Below are positions 41,649 to 50,713 of a DNA stretch of 64,000 bases, in pieces. Source of the DNA: Bin87 sp965204905 (GTDB lineage Bacteria > Chloroflexota > Dehalococcoidia > Lucifugimonadales > UBA3495). Location of the stretch: NCBI GenBank assembly GCA_965204905.1, contig OZ242042.1, positions 1,488,001-1,552,000 on the forward strand. The letters run 5' to 3'. How positions within the stretch are numbered: position 1 is the first letter of the stretch; every line of letters begins with the position of its first letter. The notes under the pieces are model-generated. The model did no database searches, was not told the origin of the DNA, and saw only the letters and a list, made by a program, of their open reading frames with translations. A program made the translations under genes and the position numbers.

Positions 41649-42508
41649 TGTCCTGGCATGAACTCAGCATCACCGTTCCCTTTGAGTACGTGGAACCGGT
41701 GTCCTACCTCTTTGAACGCTACGGCTACGGTTTGAGTGTAGAGACCAAACCGGGCGACCACGCGATTCTGCGTTCGTACCTGCCCAGCTTGTCCCGCCAG
41801 CGACTCGCCCACATCGAAGTGGGGATTAAGTTGGCGTCCAGCGTTGCTGAGTTGGGGGAGCTTCAAATCACCCCGCTGGGGGCTGAGGAGGATTGGCGCG
41901 ATTCTTGGAAGCAGCACTTTACCCTGCTGCGCGTTGGAAAAAACCTGGTAATCAAACCGTCTTGGATCGAATATGAACAGCAGCCGGGAGATGTGGTGAT
42001 CGATCTCGACCCCGGCTTGGCCTTTGGCACCGGCTACCATCCAACTACCTACTCCTGCCTCGAAGCTTTGGAAGAGTTGATCCGACCCGGACACTCACTC
42101 CTCGACGTGGGAACTGGCTCCGGCATCCTGACCATCGCCGCTGCCAAGCTGGGCGCGGCCCACATTACCGCTGTGGATATTGATGGGCATGCCGTCCGTG
42201 CGGCTCGGAAGAACTTCCGCCGCACCGGAATCTCCGACCGGGTGTCCGCCGGATCCGGCAGCATCCCCAACTCGGTAACTCGGGGGCGCAGCTACGACGT
42301 TGCCGTTGCCAACATCAGTGCGCGAGGCATTCGCCTGGTCTCGCCGGCAATCCCCGACTTGCTGGCGCCCAATGGAGTGTTCATCGCCTCCGGCGTCATA
42401 GTTGATCAGCACGACGAGGCGGTTTCTGCCGTATCTAACGCTGGCCTGCAGGTGGACGAAATACGTCAGCGCGATGACTGGCTGACTATCCTTTGTCGCC
42501 ACGGCTAA
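41648..42508 (+). CDS. prmA: Ribosomal protein L11 methyltransferase PrmA
   Basis: 286 residues. An N-terminal substrate domain precedes the SAM-binding core: P-T-T-Y-S-C-L-E-A-L-E, then L-L-D-V-G-T-G-S-G-I-L-T-I-A-A (motif I, about 157-170), A-V-D-I-D-G (motif II) and V-A-N-I-S (the N-I substrate motif). This order and length are standard for PrmA, which trimethylates L11. The dnaJ-prmA arrangement with overlapping codons is common in bacteria. Confidence 0.94.
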   Translation: MSWHELSITVPFEYVEPVSYLFERYGYGLSVETKPGDHAILRSYLPSLSRQRLAHIEVGIKLASSVAELGELQITPLGAEEDWRDSWKQHFTLLRVGKNLVIKPSWIEYEQQPGDVVIDLDPGLAFGTGYHPTTYSCLEALEELIRPGHSLLDVGTGSGILTIAAAKLGAAHITAVDIDGHAVRAARKNFRRTGISDRVSAGSGSIPNSVTRGRSYDVAVANISARGIRLVSPAIPDLLAPNGVFIASGVIVDQHDEAVSAVSNAGLQVDEIRQRDDWLTILCRHG

Positions 42509-42524
42509 TCGGGGATATCTCGCT

Positions 42525-43544
42525 ATGGAAACTGTGTCACTGGATCGGTTTGAATTGGTAGGGCCACTGGGTAGTGGCGCGGATTACGATGTTCGAGCAG
42601 CAATTGACCGAGAAACCGGGCAGCAAGTGGTCTTGAAGCGCCCTTCACCACAAGCGGTTAGCCGTCAGATGCACGGCCCTATCGAGGATCGGACTAGTCG
42701 AACGTTGGAAGCTTACGAGAGAGCCGGACGACATTGCGATGTGGTGCCCCGGGTGCTAGGTATCACCGAAGCCGCCATCCACGACGTTTATTTCGGCGAT
42801 GACGTGGGTCAACCGTACCGCGTCCGCGTGGAAGAGCGCGCGGCTGGCATCCCTCTGGTGGGCGATCCCCGTAGCCGGATCCTACGGGTCCCCATTGGCT
42901 TGGGACAGAACCTGTTCGCTCTGCACCCGTTGGTCCTGCCCTCCGGCGTCGGGCCGTGGCCGGTGCAAACGCAGCTCCTAGCCGCCCAGGAGGTCTTCCA
43001 GACCGCCGGTTACGCTCTGCTGGATCTGGGGCCGCACAACGTTTTTTACTCGCCCGGTTCTGGCCGCATTTCACTAGTCGATGCCAGTGCGCTGGTGGGC
43101 CACGGGATTGAGACGACCGTGGGGAATCGGGGGCCGCAGGATGTTCACGACTTCTTCCTGGAGATGCTCAAGTTTTATATCGCGCCCGGTTTGCCGCCAA
43201 CCGATCCCGCCGGTTATTACGATCCATACAACCAGCGCCCGGTCATCTCACTGGAGGAAGAGTGCGACGACTTGCTCCGAGCCTTTGGGGCGGCTGAGGA
43301 AAATGTCCGAGAGGCTAGCTCCGCGTGCATCGGGAAAGTCAGAGCCCGCAGCTATGGCGCGGTGGTCGAATTTGCCGGGGACTTGCAGGAATGTCTGGGG
43401 CAAATTAACATTCGATACGATTGCATGTCTGATCGCCCCGCGGCGGTGAGCGCCTGGCGGAGCGCATTGGACCGACTCAGTGAGAGCCACTGGGCACGAT
43501 ATCAATTCGACGCAGACTCTGAGCTAACCGCATTGTCTGCCTGA
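42525..43544 (+). CDS. Atypical protein-kinase-fold protein
   Basis: 339 residues from ATG 42525. A glycine-rich loop G-P-L-G-S-G-A-D-Y (13-21) and V-V-L-K (Lys38) mark the N-lobe. L-L-D-L-G-P-H-N-V (165-173) aligns with the H-R-D-L-K-x-x-N catalytic loop, with Asp167 and Asn172 kept but the Lys replaced by Gly. V-D-A-S-A (Asp186) takes the place of D-F-G. The C-lobe is helical with no sensor or membrane part. It is followed by a PP2C-type phosphatase 38 bases downstream, so the two look like an opposed kinase/phosphatase switch. The substrate is unknown; it could also phosphorylate a small molecule. Confidence 0.65.
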   Translation: METVSLDRFELVGPLGSGADYDVRAAIDRETGQQVVLKRPSPQAVSRQMHGPIEDRTSRTLEAYERAGRHCDVVPRVLGITEAAIHDVYFGDDVGQPYRVRVEERAAGIPLVGDPRSRILRVPIGLGQNLFALHPLVLPSGVGPWPVQTQLLAAQEVFQTAGYALLDLGPHNVFYSPGSGRISLVDASALVGHGIETTVGNRGPQDVHDFFLEMLKFYIAPGLPPTDPAGYYDPYNQRPVISLEEECDDLLRAFGAAEENVREASSACIGKVRARSYGAVVEFAGDLQECLGQINIRYDCMSDRPAAVSAWRSALDRLSESHWARYQFDADSELTALSA

Positions 43545-43582
43545 TCATCACAGTCTTTTAACTCAGCGAGGGTTGGAGTGTT

Positions 43583-44263
43583 ATGCTGACCGGTTCTTTG
43601 GCGATTCTTCATGACAACACTTCTCACGGTGAGGACAACTACCTCACCAGGGATCTCGGCGATGGGAACTTTCTGGATGTGGTGCTTGACGGCGTCACCG
43701 GGCACGGCGGCGATGAAGCCAGCGGGTCCGTGGCCGACGCCTTGAATCAGGCCAACATCACTGGCCCGCACGACATAGTAACGATACTTGAGGAGCTGAA
43801 CGCCGATTTTCACCAGGTAGGTGGCGGGCGTTTCCTTCTGACCACCGCTTCGGCCGCGCTGTATCTCAACGAGAGGCTGCACATCGTATCCGTCGGCGAC
43901 AGCCCTATCTATGTGATTCGCCCCGACGCTTATGAACAGTACAGCGGACGCATGGGAGGCCTCATCCGCCTCGGAGTATCCAAGGCAGTCGGAGCAGAAG
44001 CCGGCCTGTCGGTATTCCGCACCGAGGTTGACCTGTCGCCCTCGGATCGCTTGGTATGCTGTACCGATGGCGTCAGCGACAATCTTTTGGGCGATGAACT
44101 CATGGAGATTGTGCGGGAATCGGCCGATGCGGAGGAGGCTTCGGTCCGGGTCAAGACGCTGGTGAACCAGCATATCGAGCAGGGCCGGGACATTCGGTTT
44201 CGGGGCGGGAGATTTAGGCACGACGACGAGACGGCCATCTTCCGGTTCTTTGCGGAAGATTAG
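43583..44263 (+). CDS. PP2C-family serine/threonine phosphatase
   Basis: 226 residues from ATG 43583 with GGAG upstream. Metal-binding PP2C motifs are in order: G-E-D-N-Y (17-20), V-L-D-G-V-T-G-H-G-G (34-43), S-V-G-D-S-P-I-Y, C-T-D-G-V-S-D-N (about 155), and D-D-E-T-A-I near the end. A compact, single-domain cytoplasmic form. With the upstream kinase-like gene it forms an apparent regulatory pair located directly before the inositol-lipid cluster. Confidence 0.88.
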   Translation: MLTGSLAILHDNTSHGEDNYLTRDLGDGNFLDVVLDGVTGHGGDEASGSVADALNQANITGPHDIVTILEELNADFHQVGGGRFLLTTASAALYLNERLHIVSVGDSPIYVIRPDAYEQYSGRMGGLIRLGVSKAVGAEAGLSVFRTEVDLSPSDRLVCCTDGVSDNLLGDELMEIVRESADAEEASVRVKTLVNQHIEQGRDIRFRGGRFRHDDETAIFRFFAED

Positions 44264-44417
44264 ACGTTTGCCGCTACTCTTCGCTTGTGGGTCGCTCTCG
44301 GCAGGGTCTGCGTCCGGTATGTTAGACTGTCTAGCAGCGTATTTCACTCGAACACAAACGGTTCGACTACTTTGAACAACAGTCGCCAACCGCTGTTGGG
44401 CCGCAAGGAGATCTCAA

Positions 44418-45521
44418 TTGGGCAAGATTAACGTTGCCATCATCGGCGTAGGAAACTGCGCTTCATCTTTGGTCCAGGGCATTCACAAGTATGTCGAGGT
44501 GCCCGACGACCAGCCGATACCCGGCGTGATGCACAACCGAATCGGAGACTATCGCATCGAGGACATTGAGGTGGTGGCGGCTTTCGACATTGACCGCAAC
44601 AAGGTGGGCAAAGACCTGTCCCAAGCGATTTTTACCGAGCCCAACAACACCATCAAGTTCTCCGACGTGCCTCATTTGGGCGTGGCGGTGGAACGAGGCA
44701 TGACCCACGACGGCATCGGTCGATATTTGTCCGACGTTGTAGTCAAGTCCCCTCACAGCACCGCTGACATTTCGGGCATCTTGAAGGAGCGGGAAGTTGA
44801 TGTGGTGATCAACTACCTTCCTGTGGGAAGCGAGATGGCCACCAAGTGGTACGTGGAGCAGATTCTCGAAGCTCGTTGCGCGATGATCAACTGCATCCCT
44901 GTGTTCATCGCCCGAGAAGATTACTGGCGAGGCCGGTTTGAAGAGCGCGGCGTCCCCATCATCGGCGACGACATCAAGTCTCAAGTCGGCGCCACCATTG
45001 TCCATAGGGTTTTGACTCGGCTGATGGAAAACCGTGGGGCCGAAATCGACAACACCTACCAGTTGAACTTCGGTGGCAACACCGATTTCCTCAATATGCT
45101 GGAACGTGACCGACTGGTGTCGAAGAAGATTTCCAAGACCGGATCCGTCACCAGCCAGATGGATGAAGAGCCCGAAGCGGACGCCATCCACATTGGCCCA
45201 AGCGACCACGTACCCTGGCTTCAGGATCGCAAATGGTGCTACATTCACATTGACGGCAAGGTTTTCGGCGGCGCCCCCGTGAAAATGGAAGTCAAGCTGG
45301 AAGTTTGGGACAGCCCCAATTCGGCGGGAGTCGTGGTGGACGCCATACGGTGCGCGAAACTGGCCATGGACAACGGCCAGAGCGGAGCGGTTTTTGGTCC
45401 GTCCGCATACTTTATGAAGAGCCCGCCCATCCAGTTCACGGATGCCGAAGCCCACGAGATGGTTGAAGCCTTTATCGCTGATCCCAGTGTGAATTCCGTT
45501 CAGGTAACGGCGCGGAGCTGA
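44418..45521 (+). CDS. ino1: Inositol-3-phosphate synthase (actinobacterial/archaeal type)
   Basis: 367 residues; TTG 44418 is chosen because AAGGAG lies seven bases upstream and the N-terminus G-K-I-N-V-A-I-I-G-V-G-N-C-A-S-S is the family's NAD-binding start. Other family segments: V-N-Y-L-P-V-G-S-E, G-D-D-I-K-S-Q-V-G-A-T, L-N-F-G-G-N-T-D-F, and the D-A-I-R-C-A-K catalytic-Lys region. It converts glucose-6-phosphate to inositol-1-phosphate (numbered 3-phosphate), the precursor of phosphatidylinositol-type lipids. The next two genes (GT4, CDP-alcohol transferase) continue that pathway. Confidence 0.94.
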   Translation: MGKINVAIIGVGNCASSLVQGIHKYVEVPDDQPIPGVMHNRIGDYRIEDIEVVAAFDIDRNKVGKDLSQAIFTEPNNTIKFSDVPHLGVAVERGMTHDGIGRYLSDVVVKSPHSTADISGILKEREVDVVINYLPVGSEMATKWYVEQILEARCAMINCIPVFIAREDYWRGRFEERGVPIIGDDIKSQVGATIVHRVLTRLMENRGAEIDNTYQLNFGGNTDFLNMLERDRLVSKKISKTGSVTSQMDEEPEADAIHIGPSDHVPWLQDRKWCYIHIDGKVFGGAPVKMEVKLEVWDSPNSAGVVVDAIRCAKLAMDNGQSGAVFGPSAYFMKSPPIQFTDAEAHEMVEAFIADPSVNSVQVTARS

Positions 45522-45553
45522 CGCGCCGCGTGCCAGAGGAGGCGGGCGTGGCA

Positions 45554-46711
45554 ATGAAAATCGCCATGGTCTCGCCCTATGATTTTGCCTGGCCGGGCGG
45601 TGTCAACTCCCATGTGGTCCAGTTGTCCGCCGAGTTGCGCAACCGAGGCCATGACATCTTCGTGATTGCGCCGCATTCGCCCTCCAAATCTCCGGCCGTC
45701 GTTTACCTGCATGACAGACAGTTCATCCCAATGGGCCGCTCCGTACCTCTTTCAGCCGGCGGTTCCACGGCCCGCGTCACCTTTGATTGGTGGTTGTATC
45801 CCAAGGTGCGCGCGTTGATGGATCGGGAGGGCTTCGACATTGTGCACCTCCACGAACCACTGGCTCCCCTGCTGCCGCTCATGGTCCTGCAACATTCCAG
45901 GTCGGTCAACGTTGGTACCTTCCACGCGTACTCCGACCGCAGACACCTCTACCGCATGTGCCGGCGGGCGGTAGGCCGATGGCAAAAGCGGCTCCACGGA
46001 CGCATCGCGGTGTCTCCGGCCGCGCGCGCCTTCGTATCGCCGCACTTTCCCGGGTACTCGTATCAAGTAATTCCCAACGGGATTGATTTTAAGCGTTTCG
46101 CCCATGCTGAGCCCTTTCCGGAGCTGAAAGACGGGAAGATCAATATCCTGTTCGTTGGCCGCAAGGACGAGCGAAAAGGACTACGCTACCTGCTGCAAGC
46201 CTTCTCGACCCTGCGGCGAACGCGAAACAACGCGCGCCTCATCGTCGTCGGCCCCGGAGAACCGGACCGCGAGTGCACGACCCTGTTGAATGCCATCAAC
46301 GCTGAACATCCCGAGTCCGCGTCCGTCATCGGAGCAGTCTCGGCCGAAGACCTGCCCAGGTACTATGCCAGCGCCGACGTATTCTGCAGCCCGGCCACCG
46401 GCGGCGAGAGTTTTGGCGTCGTTCTGTTGGAAGCCATGGCCGCCGGCGTCCCGGTGGTCGCATGCGACATCGATGGCTACCGGGACGTTGTATCCCACCA
46501 AGTGAACGGTCTGTTGGTGAACCCCCGAGACCCTGATGCCATCGTCAACGCCACGACGCGCGTGCTGGACAACCCCGACTTGGCGGGCAGGCTCAGATCG
46601 GGCGGTAGAGAGGCTGCCGGTCGGTTCCAATGGGAGCGGGTTGCGTCCCAAGTTGAAGAGTACTACCAGCAATGTGTCGAGGAGGCTGACCGAAGTGGCG
46701 CTTCCAGGTAG
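45554..46711 (+). CDS. GT4-family glycosyltransferase (PimA-like)
   Basis: 385 residues from ATG 45554; GTG 45548 is also plausible, as AGGAGG sits five bases before it. The N-terminus M-K-I-A-M-V-S-P-Y-D-F-A-W-P-G-G-V-N closely follows phosphatidylinositol mannosyltransferases (PimA). The GT-B fold is complete, with I-P-N-G-I-D near 170 and the E-x7-E motif G-E-S-F-G-V-V-L-L-E-A near 285. It probably glycosylates an inositol lipid at the inner membrane leaflet. It sits between ino1 and the CDP-alcohol transferase. Confidence 0.9.
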   Translation: MKIAMVSPYDFAWPGGVNSHVVQLSAELRNRGHDIFVIAPHSPSKSPAVVYLHDRQFIPMGRSVPLSAGGSTARVTFDWWLYPKVRALMDREGFDIVHLHEPLAPLLPLMVLQHSRSVNVGTFHAYSDRRHLYRMCRRAVGRWQKRLHGRIAVSPAARAFVSPHFPGYSYQVIPNGIDFKRFAHAEPFPELKDGKINILFVGRKDERKGLRYLLQAFSTLRRTRNNARLIVVGPGEPDRECTTLLNAINAEHPESASVIGAVSAEDLPRYYASADVFCSPATGGESFGVVLLEAMAAGVPVVACDIDGYRDVVSHQVNGLLVNPRDPDAIVNATTRVLDNPDLAGRLRSGGREAAGRFQWERVASQVEEYYQQCVEEADRSGASR

Positions 46712-47327
46712 AGAGGAACTGCGTGGCGCCGTGCTGCGCTACGTGGAGATTCCCGGAGCCCGCGCCTTCAACGCCGTGGGGTTGACGCCCAACATCATCA
46801 CGCTCCTTGGCTTCACGGTTTGCGTCGCAGGCGCAGTTCTGGTCGCATTGGGTTGGCCGCTGTACGGTGGCATAGTCTTTCTGCTGGGTGGTATCCTGGA
46901 CCTGTTCGACGGCGCACTGGCCCGACTGACCGGCAGGGCGTCGCCTTTCGGCGCGCTCCTGGACTCCGTTTTTGACCGCCTGGGCGAGGCCGCGCTGTTC
47001 GTCGGCCTGGGCGTATATTACTTGCTGGGCGATCTGCCGTCCGGCCAACTCATACTGAGTATGCTTGCGGTGCTGTTGGGGTTGGTGTTCTCCCAGGGGG
47101 TCTCTTATCTGCGGGCCCGCGGCGAGGGGCTGGGCGCATTCACCCGCTCCGGCATCATGACGCGCACCGAGCGAGTAATAATACTGGGCGCAGGCCTGAT
47201 TGTGGAAGGGCTGGCCCCGGTGCCGATCATGGTTTGGGTGCTATGGGTTATCGCCGGCGTGTCGTGCTTCACGCTATTCCAGCGCATGTTCACCATACGG
47301 GGTATTCTGGAGCGTGAGGGAGAGTAA
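46692..47327 (+). CDS. CDP-alcohol phosphatidyltransferase (likely PI or PI-phosphate synthase)
   Basis: 211 residues from GTG 46692, six bases after GAGGAGG; it overlaps the GT4 gene by 20 bases. About six membrane helices. The family motif D-x2-D-G-x2-A-R-x8-G-x3-D-x3-D is exact (Asp69, Asp72, Asp90, Asp94). Placed next to inositol-phosphate synthase and a PimA-like transferase, the acceptor is most likely inositol phosphate, as in actinobacterial PgsA1/PIP synthase. Phosphatidylglycerol-phosphate synthase is the main alternative. Confidence 0.88.
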   Translation, partial: EVALPGREELRGAVLRYVEIPGARAFNAVGLTPNIITLLGFTVCVAGAVLVALGWPLYGGIVFLLGGILDLFDGALARLTGRASPFGALLDSVFDRLGEAALFVGLGVYYLLGDLPSGQLILSMLAVLLGLVFSQGVSYLRARGEGLGAFTRSGIMTRTERVIILGAGLIVEGLAPVPIMVWVLWVIAGVSCFTLFQRMFTIRGILEREGE

Positions 47328-47332
47328 TCGCT

Positions 47333-48046
47333 ATGGTTGCCAAACCGATCACCGAACTGCTCTCGTTATTTCAGGAATCGATGTGGGTGGACGGAGAGCT
47401 GGAAACATCTCCGTTGGTTCTGGATTTCCGCCCGGTGTTGGAGCTGATGGCCCGGCTGGAATACGGTGAGCGCGAAATTGACCGCTGGCTGATTGAGTTC
47501 AATCACGCCAACCATGAACTCGTGGGCAAACTGGAGCTGAACGCAGAGGGAGCTTTGCTTATAACGCCTATGCAGAGAGAGGTAGGGTCTAGCGATGAAG
47601 CGGAATGTTTAATTGACTTGGGTGTTTGGACCAGAGAACACGGCGGACGTGCCCACGGCTCCCGGCTGGGTATCCGTATGCCCAGCGGTGACATTTACGC
47701 GCCCGATGCTGCCTGGATTTCGCCCGAGCAGCAGGCCAATCGGCCTGAACAATACCCGGCGCCCGAAGATTGGCTGCTGCCCTTCTGCCCTGCCTTCGTG
47801 GTTGAGATACGTTCGCGCAGCGACCGCCTGGTGCCGTTGCAACGTAAGATGGCAGACTACATCGCCAACGGCGCCTTGTTGGGCTGGTTGATTGATCCGT
47901 ACCGGCGGCAGGTGCATGTCTATCTACCCGGGAACGAACCCACGGTTCTGGACGACCCGCTGGTCGTCAGCGGTGGGCCGGTGTTACCGGGGTTTGTGTT
48001 TGAGGTTAGGCGGCGAATTTTTGACCGGGAAGGCGAACCCCGGTAA
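47333..48046 (+). CDS. Uma2-family PD-(D/E)XK endonuclease-like protein
   Basis: 237 residues from ATG 47333, five bases after the previous stop. The Uma2 fold is evident: N-H-x-x-H-E-L-V-G helix near 55-65, Y-A-P-D-A-A-W-I, P-F-C-P-A-F-V-V-E-I-R-S (Asp/Glu pair), L-Q-R-K-M-A-D-Y, and L-L-G-W-L-I-D-P. Uma2 proteins are very abundant in cyanobacteria and Chloroflexota; their role is uncertain (nuclease-like, possibly mobile). Two further copies lie at 61722 and 63659. Confidence 0.85.
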   Translation: MVAKPITELLSLFQESMWVDGELETSPLVLDFRPVLELMARLEYGEREIDRWLIEFNHANHELVGKLELNAEGALLITPMQREVGSSDEAECLIDLGVWTREHGGRAHGSRLGIRMPSGDIYAPDAAWISPEQQANRPEQYPAPEDWLLPFCPAFVVEIRSRSDRLVPLQRKMADYIANGALLGWLIDPYRRQVHVYLPGNEPTVLDDPLVVSGGPVLPGFVFEVRRRIFDREGEPR

Positions 48047-48102
48047 AGTAGTTCGCCGTGATATTATGGCGCGCGGGTTATCAGCTCTAGGAGGTTATCA
48101 GG

Positions 48103-49005
48103 ATGGCGTCACATTCTATGGGACTGTCGCTGCACGACGCGGCTCGGCAGATCGGGGTTCCGTTCACCGTAGAGAACGAACCCGAAGACAAGCAGGTTAA
48201 GGTCAATGGCCTCAATCTCCACTACCTGGAGTGGGGCGATCCCGACAAGCCAACCATCCTCATGCTCCATGGTATCCAGCAGCAGGCCCACAGCTGGGAC
48301 TTTATCAGCCTGCCCCTCTCTGTAGATTACCGTATGATCGCGGTTGACCAGCGCGGCCACGGCGATAGCGACTGGTCTCCCAACGGAGATTACTCCACCG
48401 ATGCCTATGTAGGCGACGTGCAGGGCCTTGTCTCAACGCTGGGCCTCAAGGACTTTCACTTGATCGGCCATTCCATGGGCGGACGCAACAGCCTGGCGTG
48501 GGCGTCCAAAAATCCCGGAATGCTCAAGTCCCTGACCATTGTGGATACTGGGCCCGAAACCCAGCGCCGAGGTTCAGACCGGATTCAACGGTTCCGCGAA
48601 CTGCCCGACGAGTTGGATACTCTTGAAGATTTCGCGCAGCGGGTCATGGAATACACCGGCCGCACCCGGGAGCAAACTCTGGGCGCGCTCAAGTACAGCA
48701 TCCGGCAGCGCAGCGACGGCAAATGGACCTGGAAATACGACAAGGTGATTCGCACGCAAGGTTTCCGCGCGCCGGCCTGGACGCCGGAACAGTTGTGGGA
48801 AGGCTGGCGCAAGATAGATTGCCCGGCGCTGGTGGCTCGCGGCGCTCGCAGTGATATTTTCGCCGACGAGACAATGCAGCGTATGGCCATGGAGCACCAC
48901 GACTGCACGACCGTTACAGTGTCCAACGCAGGCCATCTCGTACAGGGTGACAACCCTCCGGAGTTCTTGGCAGCAGTGAGGGGACTGCTGGGGCGGTTCG
49001 AGTAG
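48103..49005 (+). CDS. Alpha/beta hydrolase
   Basis: 300 residues from ATG 48103 with AGGAGG nine bases upstream. The oxyanion L-H-G-I-Q-Q, nucleophile elbow I-G-H-S-M-G-G (Ser near 125), acid in A-R-S-D-I-F and the final His in N-A-G-H-L-V-Q-G-D-N-P complete the triad. No signal peptide. It resembles C-C bond hydrolases and haloperoxidase-like esterases; the substrate is unknown. Confidence 0.9.
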   Translation: MASHSMGLSLHDAARQIGVPFTVENEPEDKQVKVNGLNLHYLEWGDPDKPTILMLHGIQQQAHSWDFISLPLSVDYRMIAVDQRGHGDSDWSPNGDYSTDAYVGDVQGLVSTLGLKDFHLIGHSMGGRNSLAWASKNPGMLKSLTIVDTGPETQRRGSDRIQRFRELPDELDTLEDFAQRVMEYTGRTREQTLGALKYSIRQRSDGKWTWKYDKVIRTQGFRAPAWTPEQLWEGWRKIDCPALVARGARSDIFADETMQRMAMEHHDCTTVTVSNAGHLVQGDNPPEFLAAVRGLLGRFE

Positions 49006-49029
49006 TTGTCGTGTTTGGTGAGAATATGC

Positions 49030-49053
49030 AGGGGCGAAGTATGCTTCGCCCCT
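49030..49053. terminator. Hairpin between convergent genes, palindromic repeat type
   Basis: AGGGGCGAAG-TATG-CTTCGCCCCT is a perfect ten-pair hairpin. It may terminate both the hydrolase and the MbfA-like gene. Its sequence type (GGGGCGAAG...CTTCGCCCC) resembles a dispersed palindrome family, compare 51617. Confidence 0.55.
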
Positions 49054-49071
49054 AACTCGGATACGGGCAGC

Positions 49072-50301
49072 TCAGAACCCCAGCAAACGCGGCAGCAACT
49101 CGCCTAGCCCATAACCCACCGCGGCCGACGCCGCGCCGATGCTCAGTATCTCCAACCCTTGTAAAATCGGCGACTTCTGCACTAACTTTCCTTTCACGAG
49201 GCCCAGACCGAACAGGCCGGCCAGTGAAAGCCCTACGGACCACCCAATCGCCACCCAACCCACGTTGAGGAAAAGGAACGGTATGATTGGTAGGATCGCC
49301 GCTGATCCGAATGAAACGCACATCACCACGGCGTCTTTCAGTGGATTGCCGCCCAGGTCCGCGCTGATGCCCAGCTTCTTTTCCAGCAGCGTGCTGAGCC
49401 ACAGCGATTCGTTGTCCGCAATCTGATTCGCCAGATGCACCGCTTCGTCGTAGGTGTTGCCCTCCCTTTGGAACAGGATGACCAGTTCTGCCAGTTGTTC
49501 CTCCGGTTTCTCGGCCAGGTCCTGGATTTGTTGGGAAATCGCCGCCTCCCGCACGTCCTCCTCGGCCCGCGATCCTAAGTATGCCCCCGCCGCCATGCTG
49601 AACATTCCGGCCGCGGCGGCAGCCAGCCCCGCGACCAGCACGGTTCCGGTAGTGCCCACCGCGATGGCTATGGACGTAGTCAACGCCAGGGTGCTTATTA
49701 TCCCGTCCTGCGCTCCGAACACCACTTCCCGGAGCCTGCCCAGGTTGGCAACGTGGAAAGGTTCCTTGTCCAGGGCCAGCGCGGCGTCAATGTAGTTCTC
49801 CAGGTCCAGGGGCAAAGCCGGCTGTTCGGCTCCGGCAGGTATTGGGCCGGTATCGACCGGAGGAGACAGCGCCGGGGTATTATCCAGAGTGGCAACGGCT
49901 TCGCCGTCGCTTCGGATGTGCCGGATGTGCAGGTGTGAAAGGGCGTCGGAAAAGGCGATCTGGTGGTCCTTTTCCTGTTCCATCGCGTCGGTGAATGCTG
50001 CCACGGCTGCGGTGTGGTTGTCCGCCACCGCCTCGTTGATCATGCGCGGGTACGTGCGCGTGTACTCGCGGGTCTCACCTTCAATTACTTTGCTCAGATT
50101 GGCGGCGGTACTTTCCACGGCCCCGGCCACCTTCAGGTAACTCAACCCATGCAGCGTTTCGGCCTTCGCGATTTCCTCGAACACCTCGGCGATTTCCGGG
50201 TATCCCTCCTCACGGGCTTGCTGCGCGTAGGCAGTGTAGGTGAGGTTGGCTATGGCCTCGGATACGATGGCCTGCCATAAATTCCGGTCGGTGGCGGTCA
50301 T
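49072..50301 (-). CDS. Ferritin-like/VIT1 fusion membrane protein (MbfA type)
   Basis: 409 residues from ATG 50301. The N-terminal rubrerythrin-like di-iron domain (1-135) has the E-x-x-x-Y/E-x-x-H ligand helices (A-E-T-L-H; M-E-Q-E-K-D-H). A linker of about 45 residues leads to a VIT1/CCC1 domain (about 185-409) with L-R-E-V-V-F-G-A-Q-D-G-I-I-S-T and four to five membrane helices. MbfA-type fusions export iron (or manganese) and guard against oxidative stress. No Fur or Irr box is obvious upstream. Confidence 0.9.
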   Translation of the reverse strand: MTATDRNLWQAIVSEAIANLTYTAYAQQAREEGYPEIAEVFEEIAKAETLHGLSYLKVAGAVESTAANLSKVIEGETREYTRTYPRMINEAVADNHTAAVAAFTDAMEQEKDHQIAFSDALSHLHIRHIRSDGEAVATLDNTPALSPPVDTGPIPAGAEQPALPLDLENYIDAALALDKEPFHVANLGRLREVVFGAQDGIISTLALTTSIAIAVGTTGTVLVAGLAAAAAGMFSMAAGAYLGSRAEEDVREAAISQQIQDLAEKPEEQLAELVILFQREGNTYDEAVHLANQIADNESLWLSTLLEKKLGISADLGGNPLKDAVVMCVSFGSAAILPIIPFLFLNVGWVAIGWSVGLSLAGLFGLGLVKGKLVQKSPILQGLEILSIGAASAAVGYGLGELLPRLLGF

Positions 50302-50315
50302 AGCTAGAAAACCGA

Positions 50316-50711
50316 TCAGAGTCTCGGCGATGCGTGGTGAGCGAGCACCAGCCAGCCATCGCCGTTGCGGACAAATATGTTGGTGGCCAGCACGCCGAAT
50401 CCCTGCGCCTGTCCCTCCACCACGCTGGTGATGCTCTCAACGCAGGTTACGAATCCGCAGTTGCCCTCGATGGCGATGTTCACATAATGAATGTTGAAGT
50501 GCATCAACGCCGCGCCGTTGAAAATTCCCTGCCAGGAGCGCCGTATGTCAGGCCACCCGACGATGGGCTGCCAGCCCGGATGCACACACAACGCCCGGTC
50601 CGATTGCTCCCAGACCGCATCCATTTGGTCCAGGTCCAGCGAGCCGAAAGCATCGTAGAACCGCTGGTTGGCGTCCCGTAGCGACAGGATGTTAGCGTTT
50701 TCGGACAGCAT
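50316..50711 (-). CDS. SnoaL/NTF2-like protein
   Basis: 131 residues from ATG 50711; it starts two bases after the stop of the LLM oxidoreductase gene, so they are co-translated. The sequence follows the SnoaL_3 type: R-F-Y-D-A-F...L-D-Q-M-D-A-V-W, C-V-H-P-G-W, S-W-Q-G-I-F, and a W-L-V-L-A-H-H end. Such small alpha+beta barrels bind or turn over small molecules, or serve as accessory subunits. The longer frame reaching 51206 is antisense reading of the neighbour. Confidence 0.85.
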   Translation of the reverse strand: MLSENANILSLRDANQRFYDAFGSLDLDQMDAVWEQSDRALCVHPGWQPIVGWPDIRRSWQGIFNGAALMHFNIHYVNIAIEGNCGFVTCVESITSVVEGQAQGFGVLATNIFVRNGDGWLVLAHHASPRL

Positions 50712-50713
50712 GA

